DNA of 35,769 nucleotides from JAFEDN01 sp963697455 (GTDB taxonomy: Bacteria; Pseudomonadota; Gammaproteobacteria; Coxiellales; Coxiellaceae), in NCBI GenBank assembly GCA_963697455.1, contig CAVOOI010000010.1, positions 1-35,769 of the forward strand. Direction: 5' to 3'. Below, piece by piece: positions 8,082 to 17,064 of the stretch. A program made the position numbers and the translations under genes. Every line of letters starts with the position of its first letter. The first letter of the stretch is position 1. The notes under the pieces are model-generated. The model had not been told where the DNA came from. It made no database searches and saw only the letters and a program-made list of their open reading frames with translations.

Positions 8082-9725
8082 ATGAAAACATTAACCAAAG
8101 AAGAGGGATTAGATTACGCAGCATATAAGGGGTGGCTTGATATAATCCAAAAGTTTATTGATGGGGGTGGGGATATTGATTTTGATACAGGGCAAGGTTC
8201 TCCTTTATTTTGGGCCATCAGGGGCAATCAACCAGAAATAGTTAAATTACTGCTGCCAGCCACTAAAAACAATCTTAAATACGATGGCTGGGCAGGACCA
8301 ATAGAGTACGCCCTGAAAGTACAGAAAAATAATGATATGGCAGTTGTACTGCTAGAAAATGGTGCAAAACCAATTGAAGCAAAACCCAACTTTAAACCAT
8401 TAGAATATGCTATTGAACAAGAGAACGTAAACTTAGCCCTGCAGTTAGTAGCTCTTACTCCTATACATGACCTTACTGAGGTCGCTCTTGCTCTTGCGGC
8501 TTCGAGGACTTCTGTCGAAGGAATGGATAAGGTTGAAAAATCCATTTTAAAAATGGTCAGCAACATTTGGACCGTACCTGAAAATAGGGTTATAGACCTA
8601 ATATACTTAAGACTATTTGGAAAAGTGATTGAGAAAGGCCCATTAAAAAATGATGACAAAACTGTACCCAATATTATTGAGTCACGAATATTTACCGACC
8701 AAAAATTCCCTGAAACAAGTGGAGTGATTGAAAAATTAAATACTGCTTATAGTCATTTTTCACTAAAATCCTTAATGAGGATTATGGCAGTGGCAGCTAT
8801 AGGTAAACATTCTTTTGCTTCAGAAAATCGCTACAATAATTATCTAAAAATACTTGTATTAAATGAAAAAACCTACAATTTATTGACGGGAGCAAAAGAT
8901 ACTGCCGGGGCATATGAACCAGGAATGAGTTATGTTTTATTGAGATATCGTCCTCTCGGCGTTATTCTTCCTAATATAATACATGAACTAACTCATTTTG
9001 TAATGTATGAACTTTTTAAAAACAAAAGTTATCCTTATCCTCAAAATGATAAAACTACTTCAAATTTATGTAACGAAATGATTTCAGCAACAAAAAAAAG
9101 AATCAGTGATTTGGAAGACAGAGCAAGTAAGGATTCTAAACAACAACCACAACTTAAAGAGTATACTTTTAAAACTCTGAAAGAGGTATTTGAATATAAA
9201 GAGGAAAAATTTCCTTCTGAAATTATTGCCAGGATTCCGGAAATTTTAGCATTTCTTGGAACGGAGCGTGGAATTTTATCCCTATATCAATTTCCAGAGG
9301 TACTCGGATTTTATTTAAAATATATACTACCGGCCATGGATAAATATCTCGAACAGCATCAAGGTGTTTTGCCTGAGGACAAAAATTCAACATCTAGTGA
9401 AGATATCAAGGATGCCATTGCTAAATTAGATTTACTGAATCTGCATAAATTAAATCCCTTTGATGATAATCATCTGAAATTTTGGAATCAGCAAGTGAGT
9501 TCTTCGGGAGTAAAATATCGAGGTTATCGTATACCGCACACTATTAAAAATATTATGGAAGATACCTGCAATATCTTACCACAATGTACATTGAAAGGTT
9601 TGGTAGAAACCATAGATGCTGCGAGAAAAAAATCGAGCGGTTCCTGGGGTAGTCTCTTTGGACGGAGCAGATCGTTAGCAGTGAATAATATTAGGTCAGC
9701 CATAACATTAATTCATAAAAATTGA
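8082..9725 (+). CDS. ankyrin-repeat protein with HExxH zincin-like domain, effector candidate
   Basis: 547 aa from an ATG with GAGGT upstream. Residues 1-125 hold three to four ankyrin-type units, for example GSPLFWAIRGNQPEIVKLLL and PLEYAIEQENVNLALQLV. The middle is not recognised. Residues 301-310 read HELTHFVMYE, an HExxH motif with a glutamate five residues later, sitting in a hydrophobic helix (ILPNIIHELTHFVMYELF) as in gluzincin-like metallopeptidases. No signal peptide or membrane helix is apparent. An ankyrin domain for host-protein binding plus a metalloprotease-like domain would fit a type IV-secreted effector of Legionellales, which is inference. A lone HExxH can be structural, and the third zinc ligand is not obvious. 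Confidence 0.6.
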   Translation: MKTLTKEEGLDYAAYKGWLDIIQKFIDGGGDIDFDTGQGSPLFWAIRGNQPEIVKLLLPATKNNLKYDGWAGPIEYALKVQKNNDMAVVLLENGAKPIEAKPNFKPLEYAIEQENVNLALQLVALTPIHDLTEVALALAASRTSVEGMDKVEKSILKMVSNIWTVPENRVIDLIYLRLFGKVIEKGPLKNDDKTVPNIIESRIFTDQKFPETSGVIEKLNTAYSHFSLKSLMRIMAVAAIGKHSFASENRYNNYLKILVLNEKTYNLLTGAKDTAGAYEPGMSYVLLRYRPLGVILPNIIHELTHFVMYELFKNKSYPYPQNDKTTSNLCNEMISATKKRISDLEDRASKDSKQQPQLKEYTFKTLKEVFEYKEEKFPSEIIARIPEILAFLGTERGILSLYQFPEVLGFYLKYILPAMDKYLEQHQGVLPEDKNSTSSEDIKDAIAKLDLLNLHKLNPFDDNHLKFWNQQVSSSGVKYRGYRIPHTIKNIMEDTCNILPQCTLKGLVETIDAARKKSSGSWGSLFGRSRSLAVNNIRSAITLIHKN

Positions 9726-9751
9726 GAAACAAAAGTGATTTTTCGGGTCAC

Positions 9752-9818
9752 AGAGGCTCAAATCTTGAATCGTGAACTGATTGTAACTATCTATTCACGA
9801 TTCAAGATTTGACCCTCT
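9752..9818. repeat. 67-bp hairpin repeat, copy 1 (bidirectional terminator)
   Basis: A long inverted repeat: the left arm starts AGAGGCTCAAATC (9752) and the right arm ends GATTTGACCCTCT (9818), giving 25-bp arms with one mismatch. The 17-nt loop CTGATTGTAACTATCTA is at 9777-9793. A T run follows the right arm. It lies 27 bp after the ankyrin/HExxH gene and 10 bp from the end of the convergent lipoprotein gene, an ideal place for a two-way terminator. Near-identical copies occur at 15147 and 18395. Confidence 0.8.
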
Positions 9819-9827
9819 TTTCATCAT

Positions 9828-10175
9828 TTATCTAGGGCATTGATAAACTTTACCGGTATAGGCTACTTGAATTTGTTGCTGATCATCGTTGATGCTTGAC
9901 CGGTTAGCGGACATTTGCACATAATTACCGCCCAAACTAGCCGCTTGATTTTTAAGATCGTTCATAGCTGCTTGCTCCGCTTTGCTGTTGGTTGAAAAAC
10001 CATGGCTCAAAAAATTTACCTGCTTATCGGAGGAAATGGACCGGATAAACCGGCAAGCGGAAGGGGGAGAGTTCGGAGCTAACATCACTTTTTGCGCTGC
10101 GGGAGTCAACTGATTCGATTGACATCCCGCCAAAGCTATAGCGGCTACGGCGGTAACATACATTTTTTTAAACAT
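9828..10175 (-). CDS. DUF4156-like small lipoprotein
   Basis: 115 aa starting at the ATG at 10175, which has an exact AGGAGG ribosome binding site; an upstream ATG at 10205 lacks one. Residues 1-18 are a lipoprotein signal (MFKKMYVTAVAAIALAGC) with an LAGC lipobox and the lipidated cysteine at 18. The mature part has the pattern of DUF4156/RcsF-like envelope lipoproteins: a cysteine early on (SACRFIRSI), a SKAEQAAMNDLKNQAASLGG segment, then NYVQM and a late cysteine near the C-terminus (VYQCPR). It is probably anchored in the outer membrane facing the periplasm; the exact role is unknown. It converges on the preceding gene, with the hairpin repeat between them. Confidence 0.75.
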   Translation of the reverse strand: MFKKMYVTAVAAIALAGCQSNQLTPAAQKVMLAPNSPPSACRFIRSISSDKQVNFLSHGFSTNSKAEQAAMNDLKNQAASLGGNYVQMSANRSSINDDQQQIQVAYTGKVYQCPR

Positions 10176-10343
10176 AAAAACCTCCTGTTTATTGAAGTAT
10201 AGCATAAAGCTATGTCAAAACTATTTAGACTTGCAAAATTATCTTATTTTTGAGACCAAATATCCCTTATCATTCAATTCTTCCAATTGGAAAAATCTGT
10301 GTGGCCATAAGCCCCATACTGATGAGCTAAGAACTTATCCCAT

Positions 10344-13127
10344 TTAACCAAATTTTATTCTTTTATCAGAATGATTACTGATAGCAGTTTCCAAAGGCCT
10401 CTTTTTAGATCTATTAGAGTTAAAAAGTAATCCAGCAGAGTTGCTGTAAACATATTTGTCAACAGAGAGTACAGGCCGGTTGAGTTTTCTCGCCTCTGTG
10501 TGAATAGCCGGTAAAAATTTCAATCCACAATAATCAAATATGATATTCCAGATGTCGTAAGGAAAACGGTTGATTTCCAGATTTTTAGGAGAAACCCAAG
10601 AAATATGATGTATTGAATGTAGAATTTTCGCAATTTTTTTGGGATTTGAGTTTTGCTCTTTATATGCTGAAAGAATATTAATAATTTCTAAAGAATTATT
10701 TTTATAGGCGATTTGAGATATGGTTAAAATGTGGATCTGAAGCAGGAGTTCTTTGGCTTGCTCTTGGCAAACATTTTCAAAACTTTTTTCTTCTTTATCT
10801 AAACCAGAATAATATAGTTGTGGGAATCCACAAGAATATAACAGTACTGTGGTCAATTCTGCAGATTTAGTTATGACTGCTTTTAATAAGGCTGATATTC
10901 CTTTAGCTACAGAAATAATGTTTTGAAGATTAAGGAAGTCTATATTTGCTTGTGAACTTGTCGAGAAAATAAATAAATCTTTTGCCCCTGCCTTTAATAA
11001 CAGTGTTGCAACCTCAATGTCTTGGTAGTGTACTGCAAGTTGAAGGACATTACAAATTTCAGTGTGCTTATTGAAAAGGTTAATATTAGATGAATTTTTT
11101 ATGATCGAATTCAATAAGTTTAATACAGCAGATCTTTCTAATTTTTTTATTTTAGAATAGAAATTGTAGAGAAGAATCATCAAGGCTGTAGAACCAAAAT
11201 CCGATTGTATGTCCATATATTCTTTTGAATTTCTGCTCACCTCCAATATTAAGGTACTGAGTGTTAATCGAGGATTATCTACCTGAATCGCTTGCATAAA
11301 AGCTGTTTCGCCTTCTCTTCCTCGTATTGTAAGATTTGCTCCAGCGCGAATGAGGGCTGTAATGAGATTTTGATGATTTTTGGTCAATTGAAAGTTACTG
11401 ACTGCCAACGTTAACGCTGTGTCCTGACCCTTATCAATTATATTAATATACTCGCTGGGAGTTTGGTTTTGTGTCTCTAGGATGAGATGCGCAATCTCAG
11501 GAAAGCCACGTGAGATAACAAACATTAAAGGTGTTCTGTTTTTAACGGTTGAATATTGTTTTTTTAAGTTAAGGTTTTTTTTCAATATTAAAGGTATCAG
11601 ATCAAGCCACTCCTTTAATTTATTAGCTTGCAATATTACCTGGCAAAAGGGATCAGAATTCATATTGTTAGTTATATCGATATAGTCATCTTTACTCTCC
11701 ACTTCTAAAATCAGTCGTGCAGCCTTATAACAGTTAAGCTGAATGGCGAATATGAGTGGTGTATCACCACTTGAATCTACTTTTGTTAAATCCGGATTTT
11801 TGTTCAGGATTACACGGAGCAAATAAAGCCATTCTTCCTGCTTAAGTAAATCTTTTTCTTTTGAAATTTTAAATATTGCATATCTCAACGGCGTAAAAAG
11901 ATCATTATTATGTATATTGATATAGTCTTGTTTACTGTCGGTTTCTAAAATCAGCTTAGCAACCGGAAGGCAATTGTAGCTCAAGGCTGCCAATAGTGGC
12001 GTATCACCTGATCCATTTGTTTTTGTTAAATCTGGATTTTTTCTGAGAATTAAACGAGTTAAATTAAGCCACTCTTCCCGCTTAGGTAAATCTTTTTCTT
12101 GTAAAATGCCAAACATTGCACAGCTCAATGGCGTCAAAGAAGCAATATCATGTATATTAATATAGTCTTGTTTACTGTCCGTTTCTAAAATCAGCTTAGC
12201 AACCGGAAGGCAATTCTCGCGCAAGGCTTCCAATAATGGCGTATCACCTAATTTATTTATTTTTGTTAAATCTGGATTTTTGCTCAGGATTAAATGGATC
12301 AAATTAAGCCACTCATCCTGCTTAAGTAAATTTTTTTCTTTTGAAATTTTAAATATTGCACCGCTCAACGGCGTAAAAAGATCATTATTATGTATATTGA
12401 TATAGTCTTGTTTACTGTCATTTTCTAAAATCAGTTTAGCAGCTTGAGGGTTATCTTTGCGCATGGCTGCCAAGAGTGGCGTATCACCCTGTTGATCTAC
12501 TTTTGTTAAATTCGGATTTTTTTTCAGTATTAAAATCAGTAGATTAAGCCACTCTATTTTTAATGATTCTTCTGCTTCTGAAACCATCCCTATCACAAGG
12601 CTCAATGCATGATTATAATTATCATTAGGTATATTGGTAAGATTTTGTTTACTTTTAGTTTCTTCTAAAATCACCCTTGCAGAGTGAGGAGCATTTTGAA
12701 TAATGGCATTCATTACCCGAGTAAATCGCTTTGTTTTAGAGCCCTTTTTTTTCCTCTTAGAATTCAATCTGTCTTGACATTCCTCAGTAGCTTTTTGGAT
12801 TGCTAAGATTTGATTTGGATTAATATTTGCATTAAAAAAGTGTTCATAATCTCTTTTTAGTATTTTTAATTCATTTTGATTGTTTAGTTTTTTTATAAAT
12901 TTAATCAGTATTTCGGGTGTTATTTGTGCAAAAAAAGTTTTAAAATCATCGATCTCCATATATTCAAATGAGAGGCCACTTCGAATTAAAGTCAGTTTTT
13001 TAACAATTGTACAAAATACTTTAGTAGGCTCAAAAGGACGTAGCGACATTTTAAGTGCTGGTTCACCGACTGTAGGAATTGGCGTCGACAGTTGCCTTGA
13101 CGATGGTGCTGGTATTAATTCTTTCAT
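10344..13127 (-). CDS. large ankyrin-repeat effector candidate with F-box-like tail and basic NLS-like motifs
   Basis: 927 aa. About residues 1-150 form a helical N-terminal region with a strongly basic cluster SKRKKKGSKTKRFTR (about 123-137). About 150-780 are ankyrin-type repeats, including four successive 80-aa units of high identity (see the 240-bp DNA repeat). Near residue 850, INRFPYDIWNIIFDYCGLKF resembles the short F-box/PRANC-type helix seen at the C-terminus of some ankyrin effectors, which recruits Skp1-Cullin ligases in eukaryotes. The tail has SKKRPLE...DKRIKF, which looks like a bipartite nuclear signal. A secreted, host-nucleus or ubiquitin-linked role is inferred from this combination. 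There is no signal peptide. The gene is flanked by its own upstream gap with an IS3 relic. Confidence 0.7.
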   Translation of the reverse strand: MKELIPAPSSRQLSTPIPTVGEPALKMSLRPFEPTKVFCTIVKKLTLIRSGLSFEYMEIDDFKTFFAQITPEILIKFIKKLNNQNELKILKRDYEHFFNANINPNQILAIQKATEECQDRLNSKRKKKGSKTKRFTRVMNAIIQNAPHSARVILEETKSKQNLTNIPNDNYNHALSLVIGMVSEAEESLKIEWLNLLILILKKNPNLTKVDQQGDTPLLAAMRKDNPQAAKLILENDSKQDYINIHNNDLFTPLSGAIFKISKEKNLLKQDEWLNLIHLILSKNPDLTKINKLGDTPLLEALRENCLPVAKLILETDSKQDYINIHDIASLTPLSCAMFGILQEKDLPKREEWLNLTRLILRKNPDLTKTNGSGDTPLLAALSYNCLPVAKLILETDSKQDYINIHNNDLFTPLRYAIFKISKEKDLLKQEEWLYLLRVILNKNPDLTKVDSSGDTPLIFAIQLNCYKAARLILEVESKDDYIDITNNMNSDPFCQVILQANKLKEWLDLIPLILKKNLNLKKQYSTVKNRTPLMFVISRGFPEIAHLILETQNQTPSEYINIIDKGQDTALTLAVSNFQLTKNHQNLITALIRAGANLTIRGREGETAFMQAIQVDNPRLTLSTLILEVSRNSKEYMDIQSDFGSTALMILLYNFYSKIKKLERSAVLNLLNSIIKNSSNINLFNKHTEICNVLQLAVHYQDIEVATLLLKAGAKDLFIFSTSSQANIDFLNLQNIISVAKGISALLKAVITKSAELTTVLLYSCGFPQLYYSGLDKEEKSFENVCQEQAKELLLQIHILTISQIAYKNNSLEIINILSAYKEQNSNPKKIAKILHSIHHISWVSPKNLEINRFPYDIWNIIFDYCGLKFLPAIHTEARKLNRPVLSVDKYVYSNSAGLLFNSNRSKKRPLETAISNHSDKRIKFG
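11761..12520 (-). repeat. exact 240-bp period tandem repeat inside the ankyrin gene
   Basis: The segment starting GTATCACC and running into TTTTGTTAAATCxGGATTTTT recurs at 11761, 12001, 12241 and 12481, a period of exactly 240 bp (80 codons). Each protein unit reads roughly KNPDLTK-x-GDTPLLxAL then KLILETDSKQDYINIH and a linker rich in charged residues ending EEWLNLI. The second and third units are the most alike, which indicates recent tandem duplication or gene conversion and a repeat number that could vary between strains. Confidence 0.85.
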
Positions 13128-13227
13128 CTTCCAATCATAATTTCTGGTTAGAATTTTTATCCTAATACATTATACCAAAAAAATTTCTAAGGCAAGTTTT
13201 TGTTTTGGTTTTGTCAACCCAAAATTA

Positions 13228-13431
13228 AAATGTCCCCCTCTCAGTAACAGGGAGTAGAGAATCGTATTCCTAAATCACTCGACACTTGCCTTTAACTTAA
13301 CCCTTTCTCCTATACTAAGCGTACGGCATTTAACTTAAAATCTTTATTAAATTGCTTCTTCGGCATAATAAACCTCTTCTTTTGTTGTTATTATACCTCT
13401 GTTCGGAGTGTCCACTAAACTGTAGCAGGAT
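13228..13431 (-). mobile_element. IS3-family OrfA remnant with one terminal end
   Basis: Reading the minus strand from the ATG at 13366 gives MPKKQFNKDFKLNAVRLV, a stop, EKGLS, another stop, then RQVSSDLGIRFST: the helix-turn-helix start of an IS3/IS911-type OrfA with two nonsense codons. Homology ends near 13250. About 40 bp upstream of the ATG lies TGGACACTCCGAAC (around 13403-13416), a plausible IS end. The OrfB integrase and the other end are missing. This relic accounts for most of the 337-bp gap between the two effector-like genes. Confidence 0.7.
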
Positions 13432-13464
13432 TAATCAATGATTTTCTGCTATGAAGCAATTTGT

Positions 13465-15126
13465 TTAGCTGCTAAAAGCACACCAATATTTTTCGTAATC
13501 AGATTGATTTAAACCAGTTCCTGATTTCTGAGCGGGGGAAACAAATAACGAAGAATTGTTATGTTCCGCGTAAATATTATACCTTGATTGCGAATGAGAA
13601 AGTGATGGTGAAGGTTTGCAATCTAAACCTGCACGTTGAAACTGACCAACAAACAGATCAGACAGACTATTAGTAATGCTGGAAACATATAACGCCATCG
13701 GATGATGTATCAAATCTACAAACCTATCAATATACGACGGCTTTGCCTCTGCCGGTTTGCTATCTTTTTGCTCTGAATCTTCATGCTTTGAATCTGAAAA
13801 AATATCGTTAAGGCCCGGAAAATATATCATCCAATTATTGGGTCCAATATTATCCTTAACTATATTAACATGCTCTTCTTCTTCCGCTGGTACTATTTCT
13901 TTTTCTCTACCTTTTTGCTCTTTAAAAAGATTTATTAATGAATCCGAATCAGTCTCCACACCAAACATAGCTTTCATTCTCCACTTAGCGCCTTCGATCT
14001 CAGAAGGCGATAAAGGCGTTATTTCAAAGTTTTCCCGTTCACTGTTTGGTTTAAATCTACCTGGAATTTCATTAAATCCATTTTTCCGAAAAACCCATTC
14101 CGTCAATTTTTCTAGATGGTCTCCCGATGGCATATAATCAGGAGCGTCTGCATCAACCGTTTTAATTCTTCCATTTTTAGTATATATTTGACCTGCACTT
14201 AAAACCGGGTTTTGTTTAGCTAACTCAATACGACTAGTAGATTCGTATTTAATGTCTCTATTCTGTTCTATCGTTTTATCTATCTTTTCCGGTGTTATCC
14301 GTAATTCCCCATTTGGCATAATGACATAACTGAATTCTGGTTTACCCTTAGTTGCTCGGATATCATTCTCTTTAAAATGTTTCATCACAGGTGGGTCAGA
14401 CAACACTCCTTCGTTATCCTTAGGATAAAATAGCGATGGATAATCGGTTGTCCCAAATCTATATTTATTTATCCCCATCTCGGTCCCTCTGATTATTCCT
14501 GTAGGCAATAAAAATTCGGTTAACAAACGCGACACGGTTTCAGTTTTTTCTTCAGGAGTGGAGTTCATAAAATGATGATAATTGATTCGAACAGAAACTA
14601 TTTCATCATTTAAATCAGTCTCAATTTTTTTATAGTAAGGCGTGTTTTCTAGCTCTGAACCAATTTCCCGCATCGTTGGAGAGGCCATATGGCGGACGAT
14701 GAATAACCCAGAATAAACTCCAAACTCAAACACGAGATCAGATGTTTTTCTGATGCTAGCCACTCTAGAATGCATTCGTTCAGTGGCAGCATCAGCATCT
14801 TGAGTTCTGATATATTTGCCTAAAAAGGGTAATAAATCGATAACTAACATATCGTTTACTAAATAATACGAGGTAGTAACGGTGTCACATCGCCGAGATA
14901 CTTCGGATGAAAAAGCCCCTAAAGCCTGTTTCGCTTCTGGGGTATCCTGAGCAGCTATGGCTAAATACCAGCATAGTTTATGCAGTAAATCAATACTAGG
15001 TTCTTTGCTATACTGTTCATTCAATTCAAGATAGTGCTGATAAGGACTTATCTTCAGAGATTGAACTGGTTTATCGTCTAGGTTAGAGTTTGATTGTTTT
15101 TGTTCTTCTAATTGATCAGATTGCAT
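13465..15126 (-). CDS. hypothetical 553-aa protein, effector candidate
   Basis: The ATG at 15126 is preceded by GGAGAG at good spacing. No family is recognised with confidence. The N-terminal 20 residues are polar and glutamine/asparagine-rich. Residues about 30-220 are helical. In the middle, GQIYTKNGRIKTVDADAPDY followed by MPSGDHLEKLTEWVFRKNGF resembles the G-x-I-x-x-NG-x-I ... SGHYxP ... L-x-x-L-x-x-x-G pattern of toxin-like C-terminal modules, but the SGHY core is changed to APDY, so I would not assign it. The C-terminal third is low-complexity and acidic (KHEDSEQKDSKPAEAKP). There is no signal peptide or membrane helix. The size, composition and position between other effector-like genes suggest a secreted protein. 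A hairpin repeat lies 20 bp upstream of the start. Confidence 0.5.
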   Translation of the reverse strand: MQSDQLEEQKQSNSNLDDKPVQSLKISPYQHYLELNEQYSKEPSIDLLHKLCWYLAIAAQDTPEAKQALGAFSSEVSRRCDTVTTSYYLVNDMLVIDLLPFLGKYIRTQDADAATERMHSRVASIRKTSDLVFEFGVYSGLFIVRHMASPTMREIGSELENTPYYKKIETDLNDEIVSVRINYHHFMNSTPEEKTETVSRLLTEFLLPTGIIRGTEMGINKYRFGTTDYPSLFYPKDNEGVLSDPPVMKHFKENDIRATKGKPEFSYVIMPNGELRITPEKIDKTIEQNRDIKYESTSRIELAKQNPVLSAGQIYTKNGRIKTVDADAPDYMPSGDHLEKLTEWVFRKNGFNEIPGRFKPNSERENFEITPLSPSEIEGAKWRMKAMFGVETDSDSLINLFKEQKGREKEIVPAEEEEHVNIVKDNIGPNNWMIYFPGLNDIFSDSKHEDSEQKDSKPAEAKPSYIDRFVDLIHHPMALYVSSITNSLSDLFVGQFQRAGLDCKPSPSLSHSQSRYNIYAEHNNSSLFVSPAQKSGTGLNQSDYEKYWCAFSS

Positions 15127-15146
15127 TATTTCTCTCCTTGGAATTC

Positions 15147-15212
15147 AGAGGGTCAAATCCTGAATCGTGAACTGATTGTAACTATCTATTCACGATTCAG
15201 GATTTGACCCTT
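15147..15212. repeat. hairpin repeat, copy 2
   Basis: Arms 15147-15171 and 15189-15212 enclose the same 17-nt loop CTGATTGTAACTATCTA. The stem base pair that is T-A in copy 1 is C-G here on both arms (AATCCTGAATCG against CGATTCAGGATT). The copy sits in the short 5' region of the 553-aa gene and abuts a truncated dehydrogenase start, so its arrival appears to have cut that gene. A run of six T follows the right arm on the plus strand. Confidence 0.8.
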
Positions 15213-15281
15213 TTTTATTAATAGCCGTTCCACAATTTTACTGCCCATATTTCCAAGACCAATAAATCCAACTAGTTCCAT
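15153..15281 (-). pseudogene. 3-hydroxyisobutyrate-dehydrogenase-like N-terminus cut by the hairpin repeat
   Basis: From the ATG at 15281, with an AGAGGT-like ribosome binding site, the minus strand reads MELVGFIGLGNMGSKIVERL, the GxGxMG Rossmann start of NAD-binding-2 family beta-hydroxyacid dehydrogenases. About 24 residues in, the frame runs straight into hairpin repeat copy 2 and ends at TGA 15153-15155. The remaining 260 or so residues of the family are missing. This is a remnant, and it shows that the repeat marks a deletion or insertion point. Confidence 0.75.
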
Positions 15282-15293
15282 AGTGATTACCTC

Positions 15294-15788
15294 TTATAAT
15301 GGAGGAGCCATAAATTCAGGCCCGACTGGATTTTTAATATGTTGATTAACAATTTTATCAATTTGACGCATTGCTGCTGCATCTAATGACCATCCTATCG
15401 CATTTCCAATATTGTCTAATTGAGATGGATGTCTAGCGCCCCACAGTGCAATGGTATGTCCTTTATCTAATACCCACCTTACTGCTAACGCTAATATATT
15501 TTTTTTGTAATTTATTTTGGCGAAAGCATCCAATGCTGAAACAGTATCGAGATATTGTTGAAAAATGGGCTGTTGAAATTTTGGATCACTCTTTCTTAGA
15601 TCATCGCCTTTAAATTTAGTATCAGAATTTATTTTTCCAGTTAACAAACCCCGGCATAATGAGCCATAAGCTGTTTTAATAGAATCCTGCTCATCCGTTC
15701 CTCCCCAACTCCAACCACCAATTGCCCATGTTCCTGGACAAATGCGCGAAGCTGGCTTTTTTAGAGGGTGAATTTGTAAGGTTTCCAT
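15294..15788 (-). pseudogene. aldo/keto reductase with large in-frame internal deletion
   Basis: The ATG at 15788 has an AAAGGAG ribosome binding site; the longer frame from 15818 adds ten unlikely residues. Residues 1-38 match the start of an aldo/keto reductase (CPGTWAIGGWSWGGTDEQDS). Then AYGSLCRGLLTGK jumps to the C-terminal third, and the rest (ALAVRWVLDKGHTIALWGAR) carries the cofactor-binding end. The family is normally about 310-340 aa, but only 164 remain. The lost part includes the catalytic Asp, Tyr, Lys and His, so the product cannot be a working reductase although the frame is intact. It stops 13 bp before the truncated dehydrogenase on the same strand, so the two may once have formed a metabolic operon. 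Confidence 0.75.
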
Positions 15789-15886
15789 AGTAACTCCTTT
15801 GATTATTAGTATTTCCACTGCTCATACCCGAGTTGCGAGCGATTCAACTCTTCCCGGTAAAAGCTCCCTGATTATCAAAATAAGTA

Positions 15887-15932
15887 TATCGTGTGCACAC
15901 GATACCAGAATTTATCCCCTATCGCATAGGGG
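15887..15932. promoter_or_regulatory. 18-bp palindrome and GC hairpin between divergent genes
   Basis: TATCGTGTGCACACGATA (15887-15904) is a perfect 18-bp palindrome, suitable for a dimeric regulator. Directly after it, CCCCTAT-CGC-ATAGGGG (15916-15932) forms a tight hairpin. Both lie between the reductase relic (minus) and the 332-aa gene (plus). The target regulator is unknown. Confidence 0.45.
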
Positions 15933-16009
15933 GGTTAGCAAGGTATGCTTGCAGTAACTTTACTTTTATCTACGCACAAAGTAAAATTTCAGCAAAAGAG
16001 GAATAATCC

Positions 16010-17008
16010 ATGAACCGAGGCTATCGTATTAGGCTAGCAACCGCTAAATTTAACAAATCCGTCTCCCATCAATCCGGTTTATCAGCAGATGTTCCTTCAC
16101 TCATATTAACTAATCCAGCATTCTATAAGACATTATCCGATTATATTATCCATCACCGTATGGCTACTTGGCACACTGAAAGCAATACCCAACAGGAAAC
16201 CCGCGATTATTTTAAAAATATTTATTTACCTTTCATGCTGGCTGAAGCCAAACGGCTCAAACTGTCCGAATTCAAAACTGCTGAGCTAAAGCGGTTATCG
16301 GCTGCACTAATGAATAAAATAATTAGCGATGTCGAACATAATACCACTTGGGCTACCACCTATCTGGTACATCTTTATCAGGATTCTAATATATTTGACT
16401 ATATCACTCATGAAGATGCTACCGTCAAAATGCAAGAATTACACCACCAAGTTTTTCGTGCTCAGCAACGGAAACAAGATCAAGAATTAATACGTCAAGG
16501 TCAGAAAATATCATTTTGGCAAGAAATAATAAAACAAGAATTGGCAGATTCCCAACAAGAATTTAAATTATTTACCAAAAATCAAGAAAAATTTTTCAAT
16601 TACATGCCAAAATATTGCAGCACTAAACAAAGCTTTCACTATTTCGCGAAATTCTTGACTATATTTATTATTATGTTATCGATTTTATATCTCCTGGGTC
16701 AAATAAACAGTTTCGGCGATTTTTCCCTGATTAAAATAGGTATTGTACTGGTGATGATACCGCTTTACCTTTCTTTAGAAAAATTATTAGATATTGGCAT
16801 ATTTGTAAGAACGCCATTTTGCTTTACGGATATGAAGGAAACATTAAAAGCGGGTCTTCTCAGCGAAATAGCAGAAACCTTAGCCCTTATCAAATCACCA
16901 CCCAGCCCTCAACCCGAAGTGAAAGTCCTGCCAATCGTGGCGCTCCAGTCTACCGGAACAACTAGCCATCCTATGGTAATAGATCAACCCCGCAAAAAAA
17001 GCATATAA
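16010..17008 (+). CDS. hypothetical protein with two membrane helices, possibly continuing in the next ORF
   Basis: 332 aa with GAGGAAT ribosome-binding spacing before the ATG. No family is recognised. Residues 1-200 are soluble and helical with glutamine- and histidine-rich stretches. Two membrane segments lie at 212-230 (FAKFLTIFIIMLSILYLLG) and 240-257 (LIKIGIVLVMIPLYLSL), a close hairpin pair as in effectors that insert into host membranes. The frame ends RKKSI-stop just after an A7 run (16994-17000). The -1 frame is open from before this point straight through the following ORF, so the two may be one gene of about 500 codons split by a one-base change or joined by slippage. No signal peptide is visible. 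Confidence 0.55.
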   Translation: MNRGYRIRLATAKFNKSVSHQSGLSADVPSLILTNPAFYKTLSDYIIHHRMATWHTESNTQQETRDYFKNIYLPFMLAEAKRLKLSEFKTAELKRLSAALMNKIISDVEHNTTWATTYLVHLYQDSNIFDYITHEDATVKMQELHHQVFRAQQRKQDQELIRQGQKISFWQEIIKQELADSQQEFKLFTKNQEKFFNYMPKYCSTKQSFHYFAKFLTIFIIMLSILYLLGQINSFGDFSLIKIGIVLVMIPLYLSLEKLLDIGIFVRTPFCFTDMKETLKAGLLSEIAETLALIKSPPSPQPEVKVLPIVALQSTGTTSHPMVIDQPRKKSI

Positions 17009-17064
17009 AAAGAGTCAAATCAAGCGAGTTAGAGGAAGAAGGGAAAACGAATAGATCCATTATC

